This document shows positions 51,670-61,306 of a stretch of DNA of 64,000 nucleotides, piece after piece. The stretch comes from an uncultured Marinifilum sp. (GTDB lineage Bacteria > Bacteroidota > Bacteroidia > Bacteroidales > Marinifilaceae), in assembly GCF_963677195.1 (NCBI RefSeq), contig NZ_OY781918.1:3646923-3710922 (forward strand), given 5' to 3'. A program made the position numbers and the translations under genes. Position 1 is the stretch's first letter. Every line of letters starts with the position of its first letter. A model generated the notes under the pieces. It ran no database searches. It was not told the DNA's origin and saw only the letters and a list, made by a program, of their open reading frames with translations.

Positions 51670-52302
51670 ATGTCTGTACTTTGCCCCCTTTGTTCGGGAT
51701 TAGGAAAATTATTTCATCAAAATCCACGACAACTTTTTTATCAATGCAAAAACTGTTCGTCCATATTTGCAGATAAAAATTTACACCCCGATGCAAAAAA
51801 AGAATATGCACACTATGCCAAACACGAAAATAATGTTGAAGACAAAGGCTATCAGCAATTTGTCTCTCCCATTACGCAAGCAATTATAAAAGAGTTTACA
51901 CCAGAACATAAAGGACTCGATTTTGGGGCTGGACCTGGTCCTGTAATATCGAAAATATTAAACGACAACAAATTTAGTATAATACAGTACGATCCATATT
52001 TTCACAATTATCCTGAATTGCTAAATGAAACCTACGATTATATTGCTTGTTGCGAGGTAATGGAACATTTTTACCATCCTAAAAAAGAATTTGTATTACT
52101 TAAAAAGCTACTAAAACCAGAGGGTAAACTCTATTGCATGACTCATATTTATGATGAAAACATTGATTTTGAAAAATGGTATTATAAAAATGATCCTACT
52201 CATGTATTCATCTATCAAAAAAACACTCTTAATTGGATTAAAGAAAATTTTGGCTTTTCAAATCTGGAAATTCACAACAGATTAATTATTTTTTCCAATT
52301 AA
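51670..52302 (+). CDS. SAM-dependent methyltransferase with N-terminal zinc ribbon
   Basis: A 210-residue protein. Residues 4-30 form a C4 zinc ribbon (CPLCSGLGKLFH, CKNCSSIF). The rest is a class I methyltransferase: motif I is GLDFGAGPGPVISKIL, and YDYIACCEVMEHFYHP and LKKLLKPEGKLYCMTHIYDE fit the Methyltransf_23/UbiG-like layout. The FxYQKNTLNWIKENFGFSN tail is typical. Substrate unknown. It follows VF530 closely and precedes a small membrane protein 12 bases later. Confidence 0.87.
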   Translation: MSVLCPLCSGLGKLFHQNPRQLFYQCKNCSSIFADKNLHPDAKKEYAHYAKHENNVEDKGYQQFVSPITQAIIKEFTPEHKGLDFGAGPGPVISKILNDNKFSIIQYDPYFHNYPELLNETYDYIACCEVMEHFYHPKKEFVLLKKLLKPEGKLYCMTHIYDENIDFEKWYYKNDPTHVFIYQKNTLNWIKENFGFSNLEIHNRLIIFSN

Positions 52303-52313
52303 CAATCTTTACA

Positions 52314-52772
52314 ATGCTTTTAAAATACACAACAGGAAAACTGCCTCCCAATTTTTATATGTTGGGTTTTACTCTTATTACTATAGGAATAGTAGGCATT
52401 TATAATTCTGATTATTTTGGTTTTATATTTTTATTATTAGCCCTTCCTTTTCTTTTTATTAGATTGGGAGTGATAATAGATAGCCAGCAAAAACAAATAA
52501 AAAAATACACCGGTTTTTTTGGCCTTAAAATAGGAAAGTGGGAAAGTATTGCTCAAATTAAAAACATACAAATTATAAGAGTTCAGGAAAGTGCAAGTAT
52601 GGCTGTTCTTTCAATAAATAGAAGTGAAACCAACATAAGCTTTAAAATTATTCTCTTAATGCCTAACAAAAAAATAGAATTAATGAGTGGTAGTGAAAAA
52701 TTTATTAGTGCTAGCGCAAAAGAAATTGCTTCGAAACTTAACATTCCCCTAAAATTTCCAAATCGTAATTAA
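52314..52772 (+). CDS. Hypothetical two-helix membrane protein
   Basis: A 152-residue protein with two membrane helices (about residues 15-30, FYMLGFTLITIGIVGIY, and 33-53, DYFGFIFLLLALPFLFIRLG). A cytoplasmic or periplasmic beta-rich part follows (IDSQQKQIKKYTGFFGLKIG, then KWESIAQIKNIQIIRVQESA), with a layout like PH-type bacterial domains, though the match is only suggestive. It begins 12 bases after the methyltransferase and ends the unit. Function unknown. Confidence 0.65.
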   Translation: MLLKYTTGKLPPNFYMLGFTLITIGIVGIYNSDYFGFIFLLLALPFLFIRLGVIIDSQQKQIKKYTGFFGLKIGKWESIAQIKNIQIIRVQESASMAVLSINRSETNISFKIILLMPNKKIELMSGSEKFISASAKEIASKLNIPLKFPNRN

Positions 52773-53018
52773 GCAAACATTCTCTGTTTTTTGTAACAAA
52801 CTATTATTAATCTTACCAACAAATTTCTTCTTTTATCTTAAGCTGAATAAATATTAAAACTCTCGAATTGTTTTGTAAATTTGACTTTGAATTCTATCAA
52901 AAGCATAATACCGATTAATATTTATAATGATTAAAAAAAACTGAATAAACACAGGACTAATATTAATCTTTAAATATCTATCAGCATTATACCTTACTTA
53001 CTTTAAAATGGTATAAAA

Positions 53019-53795
53019 ATGGACAGAAAACTAAAAGCCTTTGAGCGCTTACTGGATATAATGGATCAACTTCGCGAGGGCTGTCCTTGGGATAAAAAAC
53101 AGACTTTCGAAAGTTTAAGAACTTTAACCATAGAAGAAACCTACGAGTTGGCCGATTCTATTTTAAAAGGAGAAAAAGAAGAAATTAAGAAAGAGCTGGG
53201 CGATATTTTACTACATATTGTTTTTTATGCGAAAATTGGCTCCGAAACTAATGATTTTGATATAGCCGATGTTTGCGACAGTATCAGCGAAAAGCTAATT
53301 TACCGACACCCACATATTTTTAGCGATACAAAAGTTGCCAATGCCAAAGAGGTAGAAGAAAATTGGGAACAGCTAAAACTGAAAGAAAAAAACGGTAACA
53401 AAACTGTTTTGCAAGGTGTTCCAACTTCTTTGCCAGCAATGGTAAAAGCAAACCGAATTCAGGATAAAGTTCGTGGTGTAGGTTTCGATTGGGACGAAAA
53501 AGAACAGGTTTGGGATAAGGTGAAAGAAGAAATGCTCGAACTGGAAACAGAAATTAAGAAAGGCAATAAGGCAAAAATGGAAGAGGAATTTGGCGATATG
53601 TTTTTCTCTTTAATAAATGCTGCTCGTTTATATGGTGTAAACCCTGAAAATGCACTGGAACGCACCAATCAGAAATTCACGAAACGCTTTAATTATCTGG
53701 AAAATAAAACCCTAAAACAGGGACTTAGTTTGAAAGATATGAATCTGCAAGAAATGGATGAAATTTGGGAAGAAGCCAAACTGTTTGACAAATAA
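53019..53795 (+). CDS. mazG: Nucleoside triphosphate pyrophosphohydrolase
   Basis: A 258-residue two-domain MazG that hydrolyses NTPs to NMP and pyrophosphate. The first domain (about 1-120) shows CPWDKKQTFESLRTLTIEET with the metal-binding EETYELADSI and KKELGDILLHIVFYAK. The second (about 130-258) has ANRIQDKVRGVGFDWDEKEQ, EEEFGDMFFSLINAARLYG and ENALERTNQKFTKRF. Both halves keep the EExxE metal patterns. It is a single gene ending at a terminator shared with the cobalamin operon. Confidence 0.95.
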   Translation: MDRKLKAFERLLDIMDQLREGCPWDKKQTFESLRTLTIEETYELADSILKGEKEEIKKELGDILLHIVFYAKIGSETNDFDIADVCDSISEKLIYRHPHIFSDTKVANAKEVEENWEQLKLKEKNGNKTVLQGVPTSLPAMVKANRIQDKVRGVGFDWDEKEQVWDKVKEEMLELETEIKKGNKAKMEEEFGDMFFSLINAARLYGVNPENALERTNQKFTKRFNYLENKTLKQGLSLKDMNLQEMDEIWEEAKLFDK

Positions 53796-53807
53796 CTTAT
53801 AAACAAT

Positions 53808-53841
53808 AAAAGTGCCTTAAATTATAATTTAAGGCACTTTT
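53808..53841. terminator. Bidirectional terminator between mazG and the cobalamin operon
   Basis: A 17-bp near-perfect stem (AAAAGTGCCTTAAATTA and complement) with A and T runs on the two sides. It ends both convergent transcripts. Confidence 0.85.
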
Positions 53842-53896
53842 TATCTTTAATAATTATCAAAATATTTAAATTAACAGCTTATAAATTAATTTACAA

Positions 53897-55717
53897 TTAA
53901 ATAACTTCTCCCTTATTGCTAATTAATAAAAGCTCAAACTCATAATCATCAACAAGCTGTTTGCAAACCGATATACACTTCTCTATTAGCATTTTAAAAA
54001 ACAGTTCATTTTTCGAGAAAGAGAATATATCCTCCAATTCTCGTCCCATTTTAATTTTGCCAACAGCTGTTACAATCTCCTTAGAATAATTACAATCTTT
54101 TGCTAAATTCATAAGAAAATCATGATCGAGAACCACTTTCTTGCTATGCGTATCGAGATTTCCTGCAGCCAGTTTAACCGCTTTTCCCGTCATAATTCCC
54201 ATTGTTGTTTTCTGTACACCCGAACCGTTAATAATTTTAAGCATTTCGCCAATAAAATTTCCATACTGCAAAAATGCCAAATCATCTAATTCAGGAAAAG
54301 TACTTTTAAGATATCGTTCGCTTCTCCCTCCCGAATTAACAACAATATGTTTGTGCTTATTTTCAACAGCCAAATCTACCTGCTTGCGAATACTTTGCAT
54401 GTATGCATCTAAAGAATAAGGCTTTATTCGTCCTGTGGTTCCAATAATTGAAATACCTCCAATAATACCAAGTTTAGGATTAAAAGTTTTGGCACCTAAT
54501 TTTTTACCCAAAGGCACAAAAACAGCAACATCTACACCTTTATCAATCTCATAATCTTTTAAAATTTGCTCCAATTCGAAGATTATCATTTTTCGGGGAA
54601 TCGGATTAACAGCAGGTTCTCCCAATGGAATTCCCAAACCTTTTAAAGTAACCGTTCCAACCCCTTCGCCTTTTACAAAACGAATACAATTCTCAGTATT
54701 CCATTTTAAACTGGCACCAATCTCCATTCCATCGGTAACATCCGGATCGTCGCCCGAATTTTTTACGACAGAACACACAGCAAAATCATCTGCTTTTCTA
54801 TTTTGATGTAAAACCTTTTTACAAACCCCACCATCGGCTAAGGTAATTTGCTCGGTATTCTGTTTTTCTTCGCCCAACAAAAGCTTTATTGCTGCTTTCG
54901 CCGATATGGTAGCACAAGTTCCGGTAGTAAATCCTGATGCCAATTCTGCTCGTTCGAAAGCAAATTGAGATTTTAAAAATTTCTGCAAGCCTTCTCTATT
55001 GGTTACTGTTGCCGTATAATTGGGCAAGTTTGGTCGTGCAATTACAAACAATGGAATTTTATACTTAATTGCCATTTCCATCTTCTGATCCAACAATCCG
55101 GAATAGCCACTTTCTTTGCTTATCATAGCCTGAATTCCTTCAGATATAAGTAAAGGCTCTTGCGATTCCATTCCTTCAAACGCAGGTGCAATAATCAATT
55201 TTGTTTTTTCAACTCCTGCCTCTTCTGCTATTTTTATTGATGATAAAAAATCCAGAATTCTGTACCAAATATCAACACCTTTCATATTGGAATGAATATA
55301 TGGTAAAGCTTTCACACCCATTAAAGACAATACTTTCTGAGTTTTCAGATTCTTTAAGCGATTCAAAACCTCATCTAAATCGTAGCAATAATGAATAAAC
55401 TTACTTTCTACTCTTGGTACAATATCTCTCTCTATTCTAATAACTGGTAAATTTACTTGCTTTGCTGCCGCAACAATGTTAGCATGCAAAACATCTGCAA
55501 ATGGATGAGCAGCATCAATAAGCAAATCGATCTTATTATTTTTACAGAAAGAACCTATCTCATCTATATCCATAACACCACAAATACGAATACCAAATTC
55601 GCTCTCGTAACTGCCCGAATTTGTTTTGGTAGAATAAAAATGTTGTATTTTTAAATCACCCAACCAATTCGATGTAGCTTTTCCCTCAGTAGTACCTCCA
55701 AATAATAAAACCTTCAT
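53897..55717 (-). CDS. cbiJ-cbiD: Fusion of cobalt-precorrin-6A reductase (CbiJ) and cobalt-precorrin-5B C1-methyltransferase (CbiD)
   Basis: A 606-residue bifunctional corrin enzyme. Residues 1-250 are CbiJ/CobK-like: MKVLLFGGTTEGKATSNWLG, CGVMDIDEI, DAAHPFADVLH, IRIERDI and a final NREGLQKFLK. Residues about 260-606 are CbiD: ELASGFTTGTCATISAKAAI, ADGGVCKKVLHQNRKADDFAVCSVV, VTLKGLGIPLGEPAVNPIPR, GIIGGISIIGTTGRIKPYS and MTGKAVKLAAGNLDTHSKKV. The ATG at 55717 is preferred to a TTG at 55723. It is the last gene of the B12 operon. CbiD shows use of the anaerobic, early-cobalt route. Confidence 0.9.
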   Translation of the reverse strand: MKVLLFGGTTEGKATSNWLGDLKIQHFYSTKTNSGSYESEFGIRICGVMDIDEIGSFCKNNKIDLLIDAAHPFADVLHANIVAAAKQVNLPVIRIERDIVPRVESKFIHYCYDLDEVLNRLKNLKTQKVLSLMGVKALPYIHSNMKGVDIWYRILDFLSSIKIAEEAGVEKTKLIIAPAFEGMESQEPLLISEGIQAMISKESGYSGLLDQKMEMAIKYKIPLFVIARPNLPNYTATVTNREGLQKFLKSQFAFERAELASGFTTGTCATISAKAAIKLLLGEEKQNTEQITLADGGVCKKVLHQNRKADDFAVCSVVKNSGDDPDVTDGMEIGASLKWNTENCIRFVKGEGVGTVTLKGLGIPLGEPAVNPIPRKMIIFELEQILKDYEIDKGVDVAVFVPLGKKLGAKTFNPKLGIIGGISIIGTTGRIKPYSLDAYMQSIRKQVDLAVENKHKHIVVNSGGRSERYLKSTFPELDDLAFLQYGNFIGEMLKIINGSGVQKTTMGIMTGKAVKLAAGNLDTHSKKVVLDHDFLMNLAKDCNYSKEIVTAVGKIKMGRELEDIFSFSKNELFFKMLIEKCISVCKQLVDDYEFELLLISNKGEVI

Positions 55718-55807
55718 TATCAAACTTGCCCTTCTTTGTTTATCTCAAACAGCGAACATTGCACCATATTTGTGATATTGCAACTGTAAAACTAATTTCT
55801 TCTGTTT

Positions 55808-57640
55808 TTATGAATTGTCGCTTGCTTTACGGCAGCCATGTGTAAATTTAGGATGATAAAGTAAAGATCTGTTTTTACGATTTCCAATGGCTTCTCCAAC
55901 CACAATCATTACAGTTAAGGATAATTTATTTTCCTTTACTATTGTAACCAAGTCTTTCAGCTTTCCACGCCATATTTTTTCCTCTTTCCAGGTAAGTTTA
56001 TGACAAACTGCAACGGGAGTATCTTCGGGATAACCTTCCAATAAATCTTTCTGTAACTTTTCAACCAAAGTAACACTCAAAAATAAACAGATGGTAGATT
56101 GAAACTTCGCAAACTCCGACAACTGTTCGCGAGGAGGCATTGGCGTTCTTCCCTCTCCCCGAGTTAAAATAATAGACTGCACTTTTTCTGGAATGGTAAA
56201 TTGTGATTTTAAGCGAGCTGCTGCAGCCTGAAACGAAGAAATGCCCGGAACAATTTCATACTGCATATTGTACTTATCGAAGAAATTCATTTGTTCCTGA
56301 ATTGCACCATAAATACAAGGATCTCCGGTATGTAAACGAACAACAACACCACCTTTATCGTAGTGCTCTTTCATTACATCAAACTGCTCTTCCAAGGTAA
56401 GATCGGCCGAATTTCTAATTACACATGATGCTTTTCCGTAGTCGGTTAACTCACGTGGCACAAGACTTCCTGCATACAAAATTAAGTCTGCTTTTTTCAA
56501 TAATTTCATTCCACGAACAGAAACCAAATCGGGAGCACCCGGCCCGGCACCAACAATAAATATCTTACCTTTTCTTTCCTGCACAGCATCCATTGCCAAG
56601 GCCAAAGTAAAATGCTTGCCATTATTATCAACATGTTTGCTTTTGGTTTGCAATAAAGAATTTGCTCCACTTGCCAGTAAAGCCGATGCTTCGGATACAT
56701 TTACAGCTCCAACCTTTTTGTGTGCCGCTGCCGAATAAGTCACTTCATCTTTTTTCTCGTTTAATTGCTCGGCTGTATAAGTAATAAAGTTTAGGTTTGT
56801 GGTTTCACTAAACTTTTTATAAGCTTCCTCTTCGGCTTTTACGGTAATACTATGAATACTTTTTAAAGATGAAAAAGCAAGATGATTAGCAGCAAAACAA
56901 GCTTTCAATTCTTTTTCGAACGCCTCAACATGAATTCCTTTTTGTGCTCCTGTTCCTACAACAATGCACTTAGGTCGATAAAATAAGCTAGGAATATTAC
57001 TTTTATAAACTCCAGGACTTACAGCTATCAGCAAATCAAAATCCTCTTGTTTGATATCATCAAAATTATAAAACACCTCTACAAAATCGGGACAAGAAGC
57101 TAGTAGTTCATCTGTTCCTTCATTTTTAACATCTAGCAAAAGCGCTGTTTTATGTTTATTTACAAAAGCTGCAATAAAATCATTCTCGGTAGAATTCTGA
57201 TACTCATTTGTCCAATTATATTCTCTTCCGAAAATATCCAAAGGCCATAAATTTAAAGTATCACTTGCTGTGGTAATAATTGCAGTTCCGTTTACAATTT
57301 CAGCAATTTGCTTTGTATATTCATTGGCTCCTCCTTTGTGACCAGATAATACCGATTGCACAAAGCTTCCATTAACATCTAAATTAACAACTGCAGGATC
57401 TGTTGCTTTATCTCTAATAAAAGGACTTATACTTCTAACACAAATGCCCATAGCTCCAATAAAAATCAACAAATCAATTTCCTGAAACTTCTCGGTTAGA
57501 TAATTATGAATAGAATCAATTTTTTCACTTCCGGCATATCCGGCAACCGAAATAATTGAAGCATTTTCCATTTTACCAGCAATTCTTTCTGCTGTTGCCA
57601 TTGCAAAACGGTTATTTATAATAATTGCTGTATTACTCAT
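55808..57640 (-). CDS. cbiG-cbiF: Fusion of CbiG and cobalt-precorrin-4 C11-methyltransferase (CbiF/CobM)
   Basis: A 610-residue enzyme. Residues about 1-330 are CbiG, the cobalt-precorrin-5A hydrolase that opens the delta-lactone and releases acetaldehyde (LIFIGAMGICVRSISPFIRD, VLSGHKGGANEYTKQIAEIV, VVGTGAQKGIHVEAFEK, SEASALLASGAN). Residues about 355-600 are a uroporphyrin-III-type methyltransferase of the CobM/CbiF group (KIFIVGAGPGAPDLVSVRGM, LYAGSLVPRELTDY, RLHTGDPCIYGAIQEQMNFF, VPGISSFQAAAARL, ILTRGEGRTPMPPREQL). The two steps are consecutive in the pathway, which makes the fusion sensible. It lies 74 bases from cbiET and 90 from cbiJ-cbiD. Confidence 0.92.
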   Translation of the reverse strand: MSNTAIIINNRFAMATAERIAGKMENASIISVAGYAGSEKIDSIHNYLTEKFQEIDLLIFIGAMGICVRSISPFIRDKATDPAVVNLDVNGSFVQSVLSGHKGGANEYTKQIAEIVNGTAIITTASDTLNLWPLDIFGREYNWTNEYQNSTENDFIAAFVNKHKTALLLDVKNEGTDELLASCPDFVEVFYNFDDIKQEDFDLLIAVSPGVYKSNIPSLFYRPKCIVVGTGAQKGIHVEAFEKELKACFAANHLAFSSLKSIHSITVKAEEEAYKKFSETTNLNFITYTAEQLNEKKDEVTYSAAAHKKVGAVNVSEASALLASGANSLLQTKSKHVDNNGKHFTLALAMDAVQERKGKIFIVGAGPGAPDLVSVRGMKLLKKADLILYAGSLVPRELTDYGKASCVIRNSADLTLEEQFDVMKEHYDKGGVVVRLHTGDPCIYGAIQEQMNFFDKYNMQYEIVPGISSFQAAAARLKSQFTIPEKVQSIILTRGEGRTPMPPREQLSEFAKFQSTICLFLSVTLVEKLQKDLLEGYPEDTPVAVCHKLTWKEEKIWRGKLKDLVTIVKENKLSLTVMIVVGEAIGNRKNRSLLYHPKFTHGCRKASDNS

Positions 57641-57714
57641 ATATTTTTGATTTTACCATTAGCCAAAAGCTAACAATTTTATAAATTCTTATGCCTTTTA
57701 ATATTTTTTGTTTC

Positions 57715-58911
57715 TTATTTTAGCGCTACTTTTTTAGCCTGAAAAATCACAATTGGGTTATGATTATCCTGCTGAATACACATTTGATCGCTTATTTCCA
57801 TTTCTAAATCTTTAGCAGCATTCAAAAAATCTTGCTTTGTTGATTCGCTTACCGTATTAAAAACTATAATTCCATTATCTTCTAAAACTGCGTGTAGTTT
57901 TCGCATCATTTCTGCTAATCTACCACCATGTCCGCCAATAAAAATACGATCAGGTCTATCAATTTCCGCTAAATCTATATTAAAAAAGTCATTGTGAATA
58001 CCTTCAATTCCAGGCACACAAAACTTTCGTTGATTTAATTTCAAAAGCTCTTTCGACTCTTCTCTTCGCTCAAAAGCTGTTACCTGCAAATGAGGAGCAT
58101 ACTGTTTGGCTTCAATAGAAATAGAGCCTGTACAATAACCAACATCCCACAAATGTTTCGCCTTATCTAAATCTAAAAAAGAAATAGAATTCAAACGAAT
58201 ACTACGTTTAGTAATCATTTTAGGGCGTCCGTTTAATATGTGAAAATCTTTTTCGTGAATACCCAATGTTCTTTTAATACTTCGTTGCTGTATAAGAATT
58301 AAACAATTGGGATGAGAAAAATCGCTAACAAGTGCCTCGTTTAGTGATATTTCAGCACAATACTGATCTTCGCCTCCTAATTTGGCTCCAACTATCATTT
58401 TATAGTTGTCGAATCCGGCCTCGAGCATTCTTTTTGCTATGGTCGATGGCGTTTTTTTCTTATCGGTTAAAACACCGATTGTATTTTTTCCACGAATTAA
58501 TTCCTGATCTAGATTTACCCAATCTCTTCCGGTAAGCGTGCAAATACTCATTTCGCCGTAAGCCAATTGAAATTCTTGAGCCAATAATTGCAAACTATTA
58601 AAGTAAGAGTAAACTTTCATTTTAGCTTCTGGAAATCTGCGCTTAATCGTATTTCCAATTCCAAAAAAAAGCGGATCGCCCGAAGCAATTACAACAATGG
58701 GCTCATCAATTTTCTCATAAGCCTTAAAGGTACCTTCCAAAGGAACAACAATATCAATCCATTGGGCATTTTCAGGTAAATATTTATCTACCAAATGGCG
58801 ATGACGCTTTCCTCCTGAGAAATAATGCTGATTTTTCAGCACCTTTTTCACATCTTCAGAAAGACTAACTTCCATTCTATCGGGTATGCCAATGATGTAG
58901 AAATTATACAT
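57715..58911 (-). CDS. cbiET: CbiET: cobalt-precorrin-7 C5-methyltransferase fused to C15-methyltransferase/decarboxylase
   Basis: A 398-residue CobL-type fusion. Residues 1-210 form the CbiE methyltransferase (YIIGIPDRMEVSLSEDVKKV, VIASGDPLFFGIGNTIKRRF, GEMSICTLTGRDW, KTPSTIAKRMLEAG). Residues about 220-398 form CbiT with the SAM-binding HLWDVGYCTGSISIEAKQY and FIGGHGGRLAEMMRK. The CbiT glycine loop reads DVGYCTGS instead of the usual DVGAGTGS, a mild deviation. Its start overlaps the upstream CbiH-CbiC stop by 8 bases, indicating coupled translation. Confidence 0.92.
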   Translation of the reverse strand: MYNFYIIGIPDRMEVSLSEDVKKVLKNQHYFSGGKRHRHLVDKYLPENAQWIDIVVPLEGTFKAYEKIDEPIVVIASGDPLFFGIGNTIKRRFPEAKMKVYSYFNSLQLLAQEFQLAYGEMSICTLTGRDWVNLDQELIRGKNTIGVLTDKKKTPSTIAKRMLEAGFDNYKMIVGAKLGGEDQYCAEISLNEALVSDFSHPNCLILIQQRSIKRTLGIHEKDFHILNGRPKMITKRSIRLNSISFLDLDKAKHLWDVGYCTGSISIEAKQYAPHLQVTAFERREESKELLKLNQRKFCVPGIEGIHNDFFNIDLAEIDRPDRIFIGGHGGRLAEMMRKLHAVLEDNGIIVFNTVSESTKQDFLNAAKDLEMEISDQMCIQQDNHNPIVIFQAKKVALK

Positions 58912-60307
58912 CTCTTCCAGGTTTTAAATCATAAGCATCTTCTATACTTAAAATAGCATTTACAATGGTCGCTGCCAGAGTAGAACCACCTTTACGGCCA
59001 TCAATAATTACCGCAGGAAGCTCTTTAAAACTTTTTACTCTGTGTTTCGATTCTTTCACATTAACAAATCCAACTGGAGCTGCAATAACTCCTGCAGGCA
59101 GAAAATTTTTGCTACGCATTAAATCTGTTAGCTCGATTAAAGCTGTTGGTGCGTTTCCAAATACATATAGCGCATCGGGATGTTCTTCTACAGCCAATCG
59201 AATTCCTGCCTGTGTGCGAGTAATTCCATTTTTTTCGGCCAAATCCATTGTTCGAGGATCGTGCAAATAACATTTTACCTGAATACCCAAACGCTCGCAG
59301 GTTTTCTTACGAATACCCGATTTTGCCATGGTTACATCGGTAATAATAACTCCTCCTTTTTGAAGATATTCGTTTAATTTAGGAGCTGCATTATTTTGTA
59401 CTTTAAGAATTTTAGCCAGCTCAAAATCTGCCGATGTGTGAATGCAATGCAAAAGAATCCATTTTGTTTCTAAAGGCAAATCCATTCCTTTTAATTCTGC
59501 CGCAATTGTTCTAAAACTTTCCTGCATAATTAAGGGTCCTGGTCTGCCATTTTGCTTCTCTTTACTGTAGTATCCTCTAGGAGTAATAAATCGATCTCCC
59601 GCAATATAACTCTGCGAATTTCCAATGATAACAACAGAAAACATATCAACAATTTCAGGATCGAAATCTTGTAGGTTAGTTAAGGTAATTTCTTCCTCCT
59701 CGCGAGCTGCTTGTCGAACAATTGCAACTGGAGTTGTTCCTGCTCTTTCTTCTAAAAATAACTCTTGCAAACGGTACAATTGCCAATATCTCTTTTTACT
59801 TTTAGGATTGTAGATAGCAGTTACAAAATCGCCCATTGCTGCAGCTTTCATGCGCTTTTCTATAAGCGTAAAATCGGTAAGTAAATCGGATAGAGAAAGC
59901 AAAACCAAATCGTGACTTAAAGGTGCGCCAAGCTTTGCAGCTGCTGCTTGAAAAGCTGAAATCCCGGGAATAACATTCAATTCTACTTTCGATTCGGTTT
60001 TCTCGGCCATTTCGAATACCAAAGATGCCATTCCATAAATTCCAGCATCGCCAGAACTAATTACCACCACATCTTTTCCTTGCTCTGCCAATTCGAAAGC
60101 TTTTTCGGCACGTTGCACTTCCTGTCTCATTCCAGTATCCATGCACTCTGTACCTTCTTTCAAAAAACTTTCTATAAACCGAAAATAATATTTATAACCG
60201 ATTACAACATCGGCATCTCGTATGGCATCAATGGCCGGATTTAAAAACATTTCAGGACTTCCTGGTCCTAATCCTGCAACAGTAATTTTTCCTAATGTAT
60301 TTGGCAT
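58904..60307 (-). CDS. cbiH-cbiC: Fusion of CbiH (precorrin-3B C17-methyltransferase) and CbiC (precorrin-8X methylmutase)
   Basis: A 467-residue bifunctional enzyme. Residues 1-245 are CbiH/CobJ: ITVAGLGPGSPEMFLNPAID, VVIGYKYYFRFIESF, VVISSGDAGIYGMASLVFEM, NVIPGISAFQAAAAKLGAPL, SDLLTDFTLIEKRM. Residues about 255-467 are CbiC/CobH, with PGPLIMQESFRTI, LLHCIHTSADFE (catalytic His), IITDVTMAKSGIRK, FGNAPTALIELTDLM and PVGFVNVKESK. It performs ring contraction and later methyl migration, which are not adjacent steps. It lies 6 bases after cbiL and overlaps cbiET. Confidence 0.93.
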   Translation of the reverse strand: MPNTLGKITVAGLGPGSPEMFLNPAIDAIRDADVVIGYKYYFRFIESFLKEGTECMDTGMRQEVQRAEKAFELAEQGKDVVVISSGDAGIYGMASLVFEMAEKTESKVELNVIPGISAFQAAAAKLGAPLSHDLVLLSLSDLLTDFTLIEKRMKAAAMGDFVTAIYNPKSKKRYWQLYRLQELFLEERAGTTPVAIVRQAAREEEEITLTNLQDFDPEIVDMFSVVIIGNSQSYIAGDRFITPRGYYSKEKQNGRPGPLIMQESFRTIAAELKGMDLPLETKWILLHCIHTSADFELAKILKVQNNAAPKLNEYLQKGGVIITDVTMAKSGIRKKTCERLGIQVKCYLHDPRTMDLAEKNGITRTQAGIRLAVEEHPDALYVFGNAPTALIELTDLMRSKNFLPAGVIAAPVGFVNVKESKHRVKSFKELPAVIIDGRKGGSTLAATIVNAILSIEDAYDLKPGRDV

Positions 60308-60313
60308 GATATT

Positions 60314-61027
60314 TTATTTATTTCCGTAAAAAATTAAAATGGCGAAATATGGAATTTTTCTATTTTTCAAACTATCCATATCCTTACAAGTAAACTGTTT
60401 TTCAGTTCCCAAATATTCACCATAAAAAAACTGAAATTTATTTTGTTCTATAAATTCTTTAATCCAATGACGAATTTTCGACATTTTCATTAAAACAAGA
60501 GTCTCATTTTGTTCTAATAAAAATTTTAACTCTTCTTCATTTTTAACATCAGGAGCTACTGTTAGCTTATCCTGCAAAGTAACAAGAGGTAATTTCCCTA
60601 TGGAACCACCTAAAATAAAGGCAGGTACTCCCGGAATCATTTCAAAATTAATTTGATTCTTATTTAAATCATTTAACAAATAGGAAAATGTACTAAAAAA
60701 TGAAATGTCTCCTTCGCTAACAACAGCTACCTGCTTGCCTTCTGCTATATCCTTTTCAATTTGCAGATACAAACTAGAATAAGCTTTCTCGGCATAAGAT
60801 CGATCTTTGCTCATTGGAACATTTACAGGTACAAATCTGGATTCATCCAAATTCAGTTGTTCTAAAATGAGTAAAGAAAAACTACTAAGATCTCCTTTGG
60901 GGCCTTTGGTAGCTGGGAAATATATTTTTTCTGCAATCTGCAAGTATTTTAATGCTTTTAATGTAATTAACTCCGGATCTCCTGGCCCAAGAGCAACTCC
61001 AACTACCTTCCCTTTTCGTTCTGTCAT
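60314..61027 (-). CDS. cbiL: Cobalt-precorrin-2 C20-methyltransferase
   Basis: A 237-residue uroporphyrin-type methyltransferase, the first operon gene and first methylation of the set. Motifs: VVGVALGPGDPELITLKALK at the N-terminus, then IYFPATKGPKGD, VPVNVPMSKDRSYAEKAYSS, VAVVSEGDISFFSTFSYLL, MIPGVPAFILGGSIGKLPL. This order is standard for CbiL/CobI. It lies 6 bases before the CbiH-CbiC gene and about 280 bases downstream of the cobalamin riboswitch. Confidence 0.93.
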   Translation of the reverse strand: MTERKGKVVGVALGPGDPELITLKALKYLQIAEKIYFPATKGPKGDLSSFSLLILEQLNLDESRFVPVNVPMSKDRSYAEKAYSSLYLQIEKDIAEGKQVAVVSEGDISFFSTFSYLLNDLNKNQINFEMIPGVPAFILGGSIGKLPLVTLQDKLTVAPDVKNEEELKFLLEQNETLVLMKMSKIRHWIKEFIEQNKFQFFYGEYLGTEKQFTCKDMDSLKNRKIPYFAILIFYGNK

Positions 61028-61306
61028 ATCTCCTATTTATTCAGCTTTACCATGCACTTCTACTTAACAATATTTTATGCACAAGAAAGCAAACAAAATT
61101 TGTCTTTATTTTTTAATTAAGTTGTATTGAAATTTAAGCGAAACCTAGAACTTTGGCAGATAAAAAAGAAATTCAGCTGTTGTTTTAGCAGTTTAAACAA
61201 AATAAGACTTTGTTTTGCCAAAACCAGCATGTTCCACAAGCATGGACACATTTATTTTTCTTATAATCCAACTTTTATTCCCGAAAGCATCGATTAAACA
61301 ACAATT
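61028..61306. other. Region between the riboswitch and cbiL
   Basis: These 279 bases form the leader downstream of the aptamer. They include a strong GTTTTG-CC-AAAAC type hairpin near 61210-61223 and a CATG inverted pair near 61228-61243, candidates for the expression platform. No gene was seen. Confidence 0.4.

Noticed and set aside
53897..61027. Suspecting missing genes inside the B12 operon
   Set aside because: All nine middle-pathway activities are accounted for by the fusions; only early cobalt insertion and late steps are outside the window.
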